Assembly: GCA_937139415.1 (NCBI GenBank)
Contig: CAKZPS010000030.1
Location: 1 to 64,000 of the forward strand
Direction: 5' to 3'
DNA: 64,000 bases
From: an uncultured bacterium
GTDB taxonomy: Bacteria; Atribacterota; Atribacteria; Atribacterales; Caldatribacteriaceae
A program made the position numbers and the translations under genes. Under the pieces are notes generated by a model. It was not told the origin of the DNA, did no database searches, and saw nothing but the letters and a program-made list of their open reading frames with translations. Shown here one piece after another: positions 24,909 to 33,010 of this stretch. Each line of letters begins with the position of its first letter. Positions within the stretch are counted from its first letter, which is position 1.

Positions 24909-25676
24909 ATGAAAAAGCTTATGGTGGTTTCTCTGAGTATTGTGTTCGTCATCAGTTGTATCACCAGTATTGCTTTCGGTCTTACCGCAGAGGAAATTCT
25001 CGATACCATGAAGGAAAAACAAGGCGATTTCGCGACTCAAAGGATGCAAGGGAAAATGACCTTAACTGATTCCAAGGGGAAAGAAGAAACTCGCGAAGTG
25101 GTTATGTACTCTAAGGATGAAGGTGATGATACTACTTCTCTCATCGTTCGTTTTCTCAGCCCCGCTGAAGTGAAAAACGTAACCTTGCTCAGCATAAAAG
25201 GCGGTGAGAAAATGTACCTCTACATGCCTGCTTATAAAAAAGTGAGGCTCATCGCCGGTTCCGGAAAGAAGGAAAAATTTGCCGGTACAAATTTCAGTTA
25301 CGAAGATTTTGGTCAAGACTATGGAAAAGAAGACTACGAGAGCAAATTAGTCGGAGAAGATGAGACCTCCTATCACTTAGAACTCTATCCGAAGGAAGAA
25401 GACGCAAGTTATTCCAAGCTTTATATGAAAGTTAATAAGGAAAAATTCTACTTCGAAAAGATTGATTTTTTCGATAGAGAGGGGAATGTATGGAAAACCT
25501 TAGAGGTGAAGAAAGTGGAAGAACGGGAAGATGGTACAATCCGCATTTTGAAAATGAATTTCACCGACAACAAAGAAGGAAGTACCACCCTCTTTACTGT
25601 GGAAACCATTGAAGAAAACATCCCCTTAGCAGAGGATTTCTTCACCGTTCGGACCATTCAAAAACCTTCTCTATGA
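24909..25676 (+). CDS. LolA-like outer-membrane lipoprotein-sorting protein
   Basis: A 255-residue periplasmic protein with a signal peptide ending near ISCITSIAFG. The mature part is an open beta half-barrel pattern of the LolA/LolB fold, with SLIVRFLSPAEVKNVTLLS and MYLYMPAYKKVRLIAG typical of the group found beside MMPL exporters. It probably carries a lipid or lipoprotein from the exporter toward the outer membrane. It begins two bases after the exporter gene's stop, with AAAGGGGG as ribosome site. Confidence 0.82.
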   Translation: MKKLMVVSLSIVFVISCITSIAFGLTAEEILDTMKEKQGDFATQRMQGKMTLTDSKGKEETREVVMYSKDEGDDTTSLIVRFLSPAEVKNVTLLSIKGGEKMYLYMPAYKKVRLIAGSGKKEKFAGTNFSYEDFGQDYGKEDYESKLVGEDETSYHLELYPKEEDASYSKLYMKVNKEKFYFEKIDFFDREGNVWKTLEVKKVEEREDGTIRILKMNFTDNKEGSTTLFTVETIEENIPLAEDFFTVRTIQKPSL

Positions 25677-25686
25677 GGTGAGAGAT

Positions 25687-26961
25687 ATGCCTAAAAAATG
25701 GGGGTTTTTGCTTCTCTTTTGCTTCATGATTAGTTTCTCTTCATCGATTGCTTTAGGGGGAGAATGGAGCGGAACGATTAGTGGAAAAATGTCATACGAA
25801 ACGACTACTTCTCGTCTCGATTGGGGAGTGAGTGTTGATACTTCTTATTCCCTCGATTTAGGGGAAGGATACTATCTTCGGGGAGCGCTCCTTTTAAAAT
25901 ATCAAGATGAAAACAAAATACGTCCTGTACGCCTCCAAGAACTCTATCTTCAGGGGAGCGCTGTTCCTTGGAAGGATGTTGATTTTCGCCTGGGTCTTCT
26001 CGAGATCACTTGGGGAGCGAGTGATGTAGCGAGCCCCGTCGATCTTCTCAATCCTCGTCCTTTCTCGCTTTCTATGGATTCAGAAAGTTTTCAAGAGAAA
26101 ATTCCTGTTCCTGCTCTTGATCTTGAATGGTACTTCAGTAACAATTGGTCTTTGGAAATTTTCTGGCAACCTTCCTTTGTTTCCCATTTTCTTCCCCAAG
26201 TAGTGAAAGAGAACATGATTCTTTCTCCTCTTGCGACAGCTATTGGCTTTGATGAAGAAAAAACTGCATTTACTCTTGAAGAAACAGCCCCACTGGTGAA
26301 CTTTCTTTCACCCATTTGGGCCTTGCGCTTGCGAGGCGGAATCGGAAATTTCGATCTCGCCTTGAGTTTCCAAGAGGGTTACTACCTCTCGTCCTTCCCA
26401 TACCGAAGTGAGGTTACTCTGCTCAGTGATGGATCAACCTCTGTTCAGGTATTTGCCGGTTACCCACGACGCTCAATCGTAGGCCTCGAACTCCAGGGAA
26501 CCATTAGCGGTCTTGAGGGCGTTACCGTCCGAGGAGACCTCGCTTTCGTTTTCCCAGAAAAGTGGACCAATCAAGTCTTGGTAAACGGAAGTACCGTTTC
26601 GGAAACACCCATTTTTGCTGAACCCTATCTCAAGGCAAGCTTAGGGATCGATTATACCCATAATAATTTCTACGCCAATCTCAATTACCTCCTCGGTAAC
26701 CCCTGGGAAGAAGGGGATAACATTTCTCCTTACCTCTACTTTGTCACCCACTGGACAAGTGATGATGAGAAATGGAAACCATTCCTTAACTCAGTGTTGA
26801 GTCTTCACGACGGGAGTATGGTCAATATCGTTGGTGTTGAATATAAGCCCAAAAGTGGTTGGAGCACGACCCTCTCTTATTCTCTAAGTAGTGGTGCACC
26901 GGGGAGCACTTTAGGAAATATCGCCGACACGCTTTTTTTGGAAGTGAAGTATAGCTTTTAG
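25687..26961 (+). CDS. Outer-membrane beta-barrel protein
   Basis: A protein of about 424 residues with a signal peptide (SSIALGG region), many alternating amphipathic strands with aromatic girdles, and a C-terminal Phe in LEVKYSF, the BAM recognition signature. It resembles DUF1302-like proteins linked with RND/LolA-like loci. It is likely the outer-membrane partner of the exporter system. ATG 25687 follows GAGGTGA by five bases. This gene is the clearest evidence for an outer membrane in the organism. Confidence 0.8.
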   Translation: MPKKWGFLLLFCFMISFSSSIALGGEWSGTISGKMSYETTTSRLDWGVSVDTSYSLDLGEGYYLRGALLLKYQDENKIRPVRLQELYLQGSAVPWKDVDFRLGLLEITWGASDVASPVDLLNPRPFSLSMDSESFQEKIPVPALDLEWYFSNNWSLEIFWQPSFVSHFLPQVVKENMILSPLATAIGFDEEKTAFTLEETAPLVNFLSPIWALRLRGGIGNFDLALSFQEGYYLSSFPYRSEVTLLSDGSTSVQVFAGYPRRSIVGLELQGTISGLEGVTVRGDLAFVFPEKWTNQVLVNGSTVSETPIFAEPYLKASLGIDYTHNNFYANLNYLLGNPWEEGDNISPYLYFVTHWTSDDEKWKPFLNSVLSLHDGSMVNIVGVEYKPKSGWSTTLSYSLSSGAPGSTLGNIADTLFLEVKYSF

Positions 26962-26993
26962 AACCGTCACAATGAGAGATGGAGAAGTGAGCC

Positions 26994-27605
26994 ATGGATT
27001 CGGGTGAAGATAAGAGACAGAAAATTCTTGAAACCGCAAAAAAGGTATTTGCGGAAAAGAGCTTTTTCGATGCTACACTTGAAGAAATTTCCGAACTCTC
27101 AGGGGTGAAAAAATCAACCATCTATTACTATTTTGAGAGTAAATTAGATTTGCTCATGACTCTCCTGGAAAGAGTAATTCAACAAGTCGCTTCGAACATT
27201 GATGAACTCATTACTCTTCCCCAGAAAGAAGACCTTATCCGCTCTTTCATCGATCATCATTTTGACTTTTTCGCACGTGAGCGAGAATTCGTCCTCTTAT
27301 TCCATCGAGTCGGTTTTGATCTCTTAACCCACCCGGAAGCGTGCCAGAGAATGCAGCAAATCTTGACTCACCTCCAAACCATATGGGATAAATTAGCAGC
27401 GAGATTAGGAACTATGATGACCAAAAAGGGGACTCCCATCTCAGGAGAAAAGCTGGTACGAATGATTTCGGCGAGCATAGTGGGGTACTGTGTAGAAGAA
27501 ATTAAGAGAGGCGAAAAGATTGAGTTAGAAGAGAGAGAAGTATTCAAGGAGATGTTCACCTCTATTTTTCCGAAAAAGGAGGGAGAGGGAAATGAGAGTT
27601 ATTGA
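26994..27605 (+). CDS. TetR/AcrR-family transcriptional regulator
   Basis: A 203-residue one-component regulator. The N-terminal helix-turn-helix is RQKILETAKKVFAEKSFFDATLEEISELSGVKKSTIYYYF, a textbook TetR domain split here by position only; the C-terminal half is helical and divergent, with hydrophobic ligand pocket residues. It is at the end of the RND-LolA-barrel operon and probably represses it through the GAACGTTC palindrome at the operon promoter. Its end overlaps the threonine aldolase gene start by 14 bases. Confidence 0.9.
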   Translation: MDSGEDKRQKILETAKKVFAEKSFFDATLEEISELSGVKKSTIYYYFESKLDLLMTLLERVIQQVASNIDELITLPQKEDLIRSFIDHHFDFFAREREFVLLFHRVGFDLLTHPEACQRMQQILTHLQTIWDKLAARLGTMMTKKGTPISGEKLVRMISASIVGYCVEEIKRGEKIELEEREVFKEMFTSIFPKKEGEGNESY

Positions 27606-28623
27606 TCTGCGGAGGGATACCATCACTCTTCCCACGGAAACAATGAAAAAATTCGCCTTTCAAGTCGTCTTAGGAGATTCCGTGTACGGTGAAGACCCAA
27701 CCCAAAGGGAATTAGAAGAAATGGCTGCTTCCCTTTTAGGAAAAGAACGAGCTCTTTTCCTTCCCAGTGGAACCATGGGAAATTTGGTAGCCTTACTCAC
27801 GCACACGCGTAGAGGTGAAGAGGTGATTGTCGAAGAGAATGCTCACATCGTTACCTCGGAAACCGGTGGAATTGGGGCGATTGCCGGATTAAATGTAAAA
27901 CCGCTCCGCGGAGAAGATGGAGCTCCCGAGGTTGAGGCTATCGTTCAAGCTCTTCGTCCGGAAAATATCCACTATCCTCGTACCCGTCTCATTTGCCTCG
28001 AAAACACCCACTACCGATATGGAGGTATTGTCCCTCCCCTTGAAAAATTCCGAGCTATCAAGATGTTCGCCGAAAAAAGAGGACTTGCCGTGCACCTTGA
28101 TGGGGCACGACTTTTTAACGCCGCAATCTATTTAAAAAGAGAGGCTCGAGAAATCTGCCAATATGCCGACTCGGTGATGGTTTCCCTCTCTAAGGGCTTA
28201 GGAGCTCCGGTAGGTTCATTACTCGCCGGATCACGAGATTTTATAGTCGAAGCGGAGCGCTATCGAAAAATGCTTGGTGGGGGAATGCGACAAACCGGTT
28301 GGCTGTGCGCTTGCGGCATTATGGCTCTCTCGCCGGAAAACATTAACCGCCTTCAAGAAGACCACTATCACGCCTTCCTTTTAGCTCAAGGACTCACTCA
28401 TTTCCAAGGAATACATGTCGACCTTTCACGAGTTCATACCAATTTTGTATTGGCCAATCTTGAAGGAAGTGGCTATACCGCTTGGGCTTTTGCTGAGAAA
28501 CTGAAAGAAAAGGGAGTTTTAGTTACTCCTGCAGGGAAATTTGTGGTGCGATTCATCACTTCAAAAGAGGTTACTCGGGAGGATATCCTTAGGACCATAG
28601 AGATTATCGAGGAAATAATTTAA
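27592..28623 (+). CDS. ltaE: Low-specificity L-threonine aldolase
   Basis: A 343-residue PLP enzyme of the beta-eliminating lyase family that splits L-threonine or L-allo-threonine into glycine and acetaldehyde. The N-terminus IDLRRDTITLPT, GDSVYGEDPT and the internal aldimine lysine in SLSKGLGAPVGS are diagnostic. The start overlaps the TetR gene. With glyA and the C1 genes further along, it would feed glycine metabolism. No terminator is obvious after it. Confidence 0.93.
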   Translation: MRVIDLRRDTITLPTETMKKFAFQVVLGDSVYGEDPTQRELEEMAASLLGKERALFLPSGTMGNLVALLTHTRRGEEVIVEENAHIVTSETGGIGAIAGLNVKPLRGEDGAPEVEAIVQALRPENIHYPRTRLICLENTHYRYGGIVPPLEKFRAIKMFAEKRGLAVHLDGARLFNAAIYLKREAREICQYADSVMVSLSKGLGAPVGSLLAGSRDFIVEAERYRKMLGGGMRQTGWLCACGIMALSPENINRLQEDHYHAFLLAQGLTHFQGIHVDLSRVHTNFVLANLEGSGYTAWAFAEKLKEKGVLVTPAGKFVVRFITSKEVTREDILRTIEIIEEII

Positions 28624-28896
28624 GAGAAGCAATGCCCACTCTGCTTTCTCCGACCGAGGAGCCTCATCACTTGAGATCAAGCTGGAATGCCTACATTGCT
28701 TCCAGTCACGATGTGCAATAAGTTCCTTTTGCTCTTATGGCCATTGGTTTAAGCGTCATCACTACCGCGAAAGGCATAGCTAACATTGTTAAATAATCTT
28801 GTGGCAATCAATAAAATGAGATAAGACGGATTTGTGGATTTTCGAGGGGGGAGTCATCCACTTTACCGAGACCCAAAAATAGGGGAGGAATAAAAA
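28624..28896. other. Gap before the SDR pseudogene, no gene seen
   Basis: No credible gene. A short open stretch around 28736-28796 reads LMAIGLSVITTAKGIANIVK before a stop and looks like a permease or membrane-protein tail, but it has no start or matching upstream part. This may be debris of a decayed operon that included the SDR gene. Confidence 0.3.
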
Positions 28897-29747
28897 GTGG
28901 ATGAGGCAAAAACAATCGGTGGGAAAGTGGCTATTATTACTGGAGGCACATCTCGAATCGGCGAAGCTACGGCAAAACTCTTTGCCATGCATGGATGCAA
29001 GGTCGCTTTGATAGATGTTAACGGTCAGAGAATGGAAGAGTACTCCGCGACATCAAAGCAAAAGGGGAAAATATGTTTCGGCAGGTGTGGCGATGTGACT
29101 GACGAACCTACAGTCATTCAATTCTTTCGAGAGGTTATAAATACGTGGGGTAGGTTAGATATCCTTGTCAATAGCGCTGGGCGCGACTCCCTTTCTCCCC
29201 CAGTTACTGAAGTAACGCTTGAAGAATGGAACAAAACCATAGCAGTCAATCTTACCGGAGTATTTCTCTGCTGCCAAGAGTCTTTTCGGATTATGGAAAA
29301 GCAACCCACCGGCGGAAGAATTATCAATCTGGGTTCTACCTCGGCAAAACTTGCTTCAATTCCTGGCCACAGCCCTTACCGAGCTTCAAAACATGGCATG
29401 ATGGGTTTCAGCGAAAACATCCTTCTTGAAGGAGTATCGAAAAACATTGCCGTCACGGTAGTAAACCCTTCCCACGTGAAAACACCGATGACCGAAATTA
29501 TTGATCGGGGAATGTACGCCGAACAGCTGCCTCCTTACTTGGAAGGACGGTTAGATGAACAAGAGAAAAAGGAAGGGATTTACAGAAGCTGTATTGCGTG
29601 ACGTATGTAGCGGAAATCATCCTTTACATCGCTACCTTACCACCGACGGTAACGATTCCCAATTTTCCGTTTATCCTTCTTACAAAGTTCACCGATATGG
29701 AATGCGAGCCTAAAAACAGAAATTGTACAGAAAAGTTCCCTCTTTGA
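28897..29747 (+). pseudogene. Frameshifted short-chain dehydrogenase/reductase
   Basis: The first 226 codons encode a classical SDR, with the Rossmann loop, NSAG, and the catalytic Ser and YRASK. The frame then breaks: around 29578 a +1 shift leads to the frame reading FTEAVLRDV, and around 29606 a 4-base TGTA repeat leads to a third frame reading VAEIILYIATLPPTVTIP, the normal SDR tail. The intact first frame instead ends in a foreign tail at 29601. The glycine motif is TGGTSRIG, with Arg replacing the third conserved Gly. Together these indicate a recently decayed NAD(P)-dependent oxidoreductase. GTG start, weak ribosome site. Confidence 0.8.
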
Positions 29748-29792
29748 GAACCCTTGCGAAAGATTCCTTAATGGAAAACATCAAAACTTTTC

Positions 29793-29821
29793 TTGACGCT
29801 TCTTATTTTTCAAGCTAACAT
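29793..29821 (+). promoter_or_regulatory. Promoter of the parA-ftsZ operon
   Basis: TTGACG (29793-29798) and TAACAT (29816-29821) are separated by 17 bases, about 40 bases before the parA start. Confidence 0.65.
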
Positions 29822-29861
29822 TAATGGCAAGAGATAAGCTGCTCAGTGTATAGGAGGGTTT

Positions 29862-30668
29862 ATGCGCATTATTGCTATCGCCAACCAAAAAGGGGGGGTG
29901 GCAAAAACTACAACTTGCATTAACCTTGGCGCTTCCTTGGCTTACCATGCTCGACAGGTGCTCATTATCGACATGGATCCTCAGGCTCACTCTACCTTAG
30001 GTTTAGGCTTTGAGCCCAATGAATTCGAAAAAACCATTTTAAACATTCTCGAGCCGCCCAAGAGTCCTTATCGAATGGAGCTCAAAGAAATCGTGGTTGC
30101 CACACGAACTCCGAATTTGTACCTTGCACCGGCCAATATCGATCTCGCCGGCGCTGAATATCGTCTCATCGACAAAATTGGGCGGGAAGATTTTCTCAAT
30201 AACAGCATCCAAAGAGCGAATCTCTCCTTTGACTATATTCTCATTGATTGCCCTCCCTCACTGGGAATATTAACCATCAATGCACTGAAGGCTTGTCGCG
30301 AGATTATCGTAACCATTCAGCCCCATTACTTCGCTATGCGTGGCATAGAAGAATTCATGGAGACAGTAGAGTTGATGCGAGAAAACCTCAAACACGACCC
30401 AGAGGTTTACGTGCTCATTACTATCGCCGATACCCGCACCAATCTCTATCGTGAGGTCATCAATGAAATCCGTGAATACTTTGGAGACCGCTTATTTGAC
30501 ACCATCATTCACCGCAATATTGCCTTAGCGGAGGCGACCAGTCACGGCATACCAGTGATTGAGTACGAACCCAATTCCAGTGGGGCGCAAAATTACATCT
30601 CCTTGGCAAAAGAGGTGATCAAACTTGAAAAAGAAAAGCCTAAAAAGAGGCTTTTCCGAGCGCATTGA
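29862..30668 (+). CDS. ParA/Soj-family chromosome-partitioning ATPase
   Basis: A 268-residue Walker-type ATPase. The deviant Walker A NQKGGVAKTTT is at residues 8-18, DMDPQAH follows, and Walker B is ILIDCPPSLG. It lacks the N-terminal DNA-binding extension of plasmid type Ia ParA, so it is the Soj chromosomal type that uses a moving gradient on the nucleoid. No parB follows; instead the next gene is ftsZ, whose start overlaps this gene's end by 44 bases. A role in placing the division ring or segregating the chromosome is likely. Confidence 0.92.
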   Translation: MRIIAIANQKGGVAKTTTCINLGASLAYHARQVLIIDMDPQAHSTLGLGFEPNEFEKTILNILEPPKSPYRMELKEIVVATRTPNLYLAPANIDLAGAEYRLIDKIGREDFLNNSIQRANLSFDYILIDCPPSLGILTINALKACREIIVTIQPHYFAMRGIEEFMETVELMRENLKHDPEVYVLITIADTRTNLYREVINEIREYFGDRLFDTIIHRNIALAEATSHGIPVIEYEPNSSGAQNYISLAKEVIKLEKEKPKKRLFRAH

Positions 30669-31917
30669 TTTTAAAAGAGAACTCATCCGGGATACTACCA
30701 AAATAGATGATGATTCCGAATTAACCATGCCGACCAAGGAAAGAACAGACTCCTCAAAAACATCGAAGAAAAGCACTTCTGAAAAACCAAAGGCCAAAAA
30801 AGAAGAAGAAAGAGTGGGTATTATCAAGGTTATCGGCGTAGGGGGAGGCGGAAATAACGCCATCAACCACATGGTCGAAGCAGGTCTTCAAGGGGTAGAA
30901 CTCATCGCGGTAAACACCGACACTCAGTCGCTCAAGCGGTCTTTGGCCCCCCATAAACTGCAAATCGGCTTCAACCTGACACGGGGATTGGGCACCGGAG
31001 GAGATCCACGAATTGGCGAGGAAGCTGCGAAACAAGATCGAGAAAAATTAGTACAGCTCATCGATCGGTCGGATCTCGTGTTCATCACTGCCTGCATGGG
31101 GGGTGGTACAGGAACAGGCGCCTCTCCGGTTATCGCTTCGCTGGCTAAAGAAGCAGGAGCATTAACTTTAGCGGTGGCCACAAAACCTTTTGGTTTTGAA
31201 GGAAAGAGGCGGAACTTAGCAGCCAATGAAGGCATTCGTCGCCTCCAACAAGTTGTTGATGCGCTCATCGTTATCCCTAACGAGAGACTGTTCCAGGTCT
31301 CCAAAAAGGACACTTCCTTGCTCGAGGGCTTTAAAGTTGCTGACCACGTTCTATATCAAGCAGTTCGAGGTATTACTGATCTCATCACTTTTCCTCAGGA
31401 CATCAACTTAGACCTTGCCGATTTACGGACTGTCCTGAGTGGAGCAGGCATGGTCTGGATTGGCATTGGCCACGGGAGAGGCCGGGAAAAAGCAAAACAG
31501 GCAGTCGAAGAGGCTACTTCGAGTCCTCTCCTTGAAATCTCAGTAAAAGGTGCAAAATCGGTGATTCTCAACATCACCGGTGGTTCAGATATGACCTTAG
31601 GAGAAATTAATGAAATTGTCGATATTATCACCCGCGCCGCAGGAACCGAAACTGATATTTTATGGGGATATAAGGTTGAAGAAAATATTGCTAACGAATT
31701 GACCGTAACCGTGATTGCCACTCGCTTCGAACCGGAAACCTCGGAAGAATTGCCTGAAGAATCAGCTCTCGGTGATATCGAGGAAAAGATTATTATCGAA
31801 GATGAGCTTGATGTTCCTCCTTTCTTGCGAGAATTACAAAAGAAGGGGAGTACACCCGAAGAAAAACTGAAAACGAGTGATGGATTTTCCTTTTTCCGAA
31901 AGATGAGGGGGGAATAA
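30625..31917 (+). CDS. ftsZ: Cell division protein FtsZ with N-terminal extension
   Basis: A 430-residue tubulin-like GTPase that forms the division ring. The G-box GGGTGTGA is at residues 159-166, the N-terminal GVGGGGNNAINHM at 71-83, the synergy loop has NLDLADL, and the C-terminal FtsA/ZipA-binding peptide is DELDVPPFLREL. Before the GTPase core lies an unusual charged extension of about 65 residues, rich in Lys, Glu, Ser and Thr. TTG 30625 follows AGAGGTGAT and lies inside the parA gene; an internal start (for example ATG 30727) would give a shorter extension. It is not in a dcw cluster here. Confidence 0.95.
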   Translation: MKKKSLKRGFSERIDFKRELIRDTTKIDDDSELTMPTKERTDSSKTSKKSTSEKPKAKKEEERVGIIKVIGVGGGGNNAINHMVEAGLQGVELIAVNTDTQSLKRSLAPHKLQIGFNLTRGLGTGGDPRIGEEAAKQDREKLVQLIDRSDLVFITACMGGGTGTGASPVIASLAKEAGALTLAVATKPFGFEGKRRNLAANEGIRRLQQVVDALIVIPNERLFQVSKKDTSLLEGFKVADHVLYQAVRGITDLITFPQDINLDLADLRTVLSGAGMVWIGIGHGRGREKAKQAVEEATSSPLLEISVKGAKSVILNITGGSDMTLGEINEIVDIITRAAGTETDILWGYKVEENIANELTVTVIATRFEPETSEELPEESALGDIEEKIIIEDELDVPPFLRELQKKGSTPEEKLKTSDGFSFFRKMRGE

Positions 31918-31918
31918 A

Positions 31919-33010
31919 ATGGCTATTGTTTTCGGCAAAGAAATGACCAAAGAAGAAATTCTCAAACGAGTCGGAGATGTTTCTCAAATTGGGGGATTGA
32001 GAGTTGCAGAGCTCCAAGACGGTTTGGAAAGAGGGATACGCATCATTGACGTCATTACCGGAAGTGGGCTTCATTATACGGTGCTTTTAGACCGAGGCAT
32101 GGATATTGCATGGACAAGCTACAAAGGGGTCAGCATCGGTTGGCGTTCCGGAACGCATAATCTCTCTCCCTACTTCTTCGAACCTGAAAGGTTGGGGTGG
32201 TTACGAGGTTTCCATGGAGGACTGTTGAACACCTGTGGTCTCACCTATGCCGGGGCTCCCTGTCGAGACGTTTCTACCCATCCTTTCTTAGAGGAAGAAG
32301 ACTTAGGCCTTCATGGACGCGCCTCCTATCTCCCTGCTTATCTCCTTTCGGCCCAAGGTACCTGGCAAGGTGACGATTACCTCATACAGGTAGAAGGAAA
32401 AGTCAAAGAGGCAATCGTTTTTGGAGACAAATTGGTCATGCACAGGAAAATATCCAGTCGCTTGGGAGAAAAGGTAATCCCCATCGAAGATGAAATTACC
32501 AATGAGGGGTGGCAAAATAGCCCTTTCATGATTCTCTACCATGTGAATATCGGATACCCCATTCTCGATGAGGGAAGTAAGTTACTGTTACCGGTAACGA
32601 AAACAGTTCCTCGTGATGCCCATGCAGAAGAGGGTAAAGAATATTGGCATACTTTTGAGGCACCACAGAAAGATTATTTCGAAAAAGTCTACCTCCATTA
32701 TCCCAAAGCATTAGAAGATGGTTATGGAGCTTCGCTCCTCCTCAATGAAAAAATGAAGCTCGGAGTCTATTTGAAATTTGACATTCAAGCCCTTCCTTAC
32801 TTCACGGAATGGAAGATGACCGGTGAAGGAGAGTATGTTTTAGGAATGGAACCAGGGAATTGTTTTCCTTTGGGACGGAAACGAGAAAGGGAAGAAGGAC
32901 GTCTCGTTATCCTCAAGCCTCAGGAGAGTAAAAAGATTAAGTTGGAAATCGGGGTACTCGAAGGAGAAGAGGAGATTGCCCGATTCAAAAAATACTTAGG
33001 TATGGCTTAG
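31919..33010 (+). CDS. DUF4432-type aldose-epimerase-like protein
   Basis: A cytoplasmic protein of 363 residues with the beta-sandwich pattern of galactose mutarotases (aldose 1-epimerases). Conserved blocks are LLDRGMDIAWTSYKGVSIGW, GGLLNTCGLTYAGAP, GLHGRASYLPA and the C-terminal GMEPGNCFPLGR, matching the DUF4432 group. Members act on unidentified sugars or cyclic sugar derivatives. It starts one base after ftsZ and ends with a 4-base reciprocal stop overlap with the convergent transglycosylase gene. Confidence 0.8.
   Translation: MAIVFGKEMTKEEILKRVGDVSQIGGLRVAELQDGLERGIRIIDVITGSGLHYTVLLDRGMDIAWTSYKGVSIGWRSGTHNLSPYFFEPERLGWLRGFHGGLLNTCGLTYAGAPCRDVSTHPFLEEEDLGLHGRASYLPAYLLSAQGTWQGDDYLIQVEGKVKEAIVFGDKLVMHRKISSRLGEKVIPIEDEITNEGWQNSPFMILYHVNIGYPILDEGSKLLLPVTKTVPRDAHAEEGKEYWHTFEAPQKDYFEKVYLHYPKALEDGYGASLLLNEKMKLGVYLKFDIQALPYFTEWKMTGEGEYVLGMEPGNCFPLGRKREREEGRLVILKPQESKKIKLEIGVLEGEEEIARFKKYLGMA

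Noticed and set aside
28624-28896. Intact membrane-protein gene before the SDR pseudogene
   Set aside because: Only about 20 codons of a hydrophobic tail are open, with no start codon and ribosome site.
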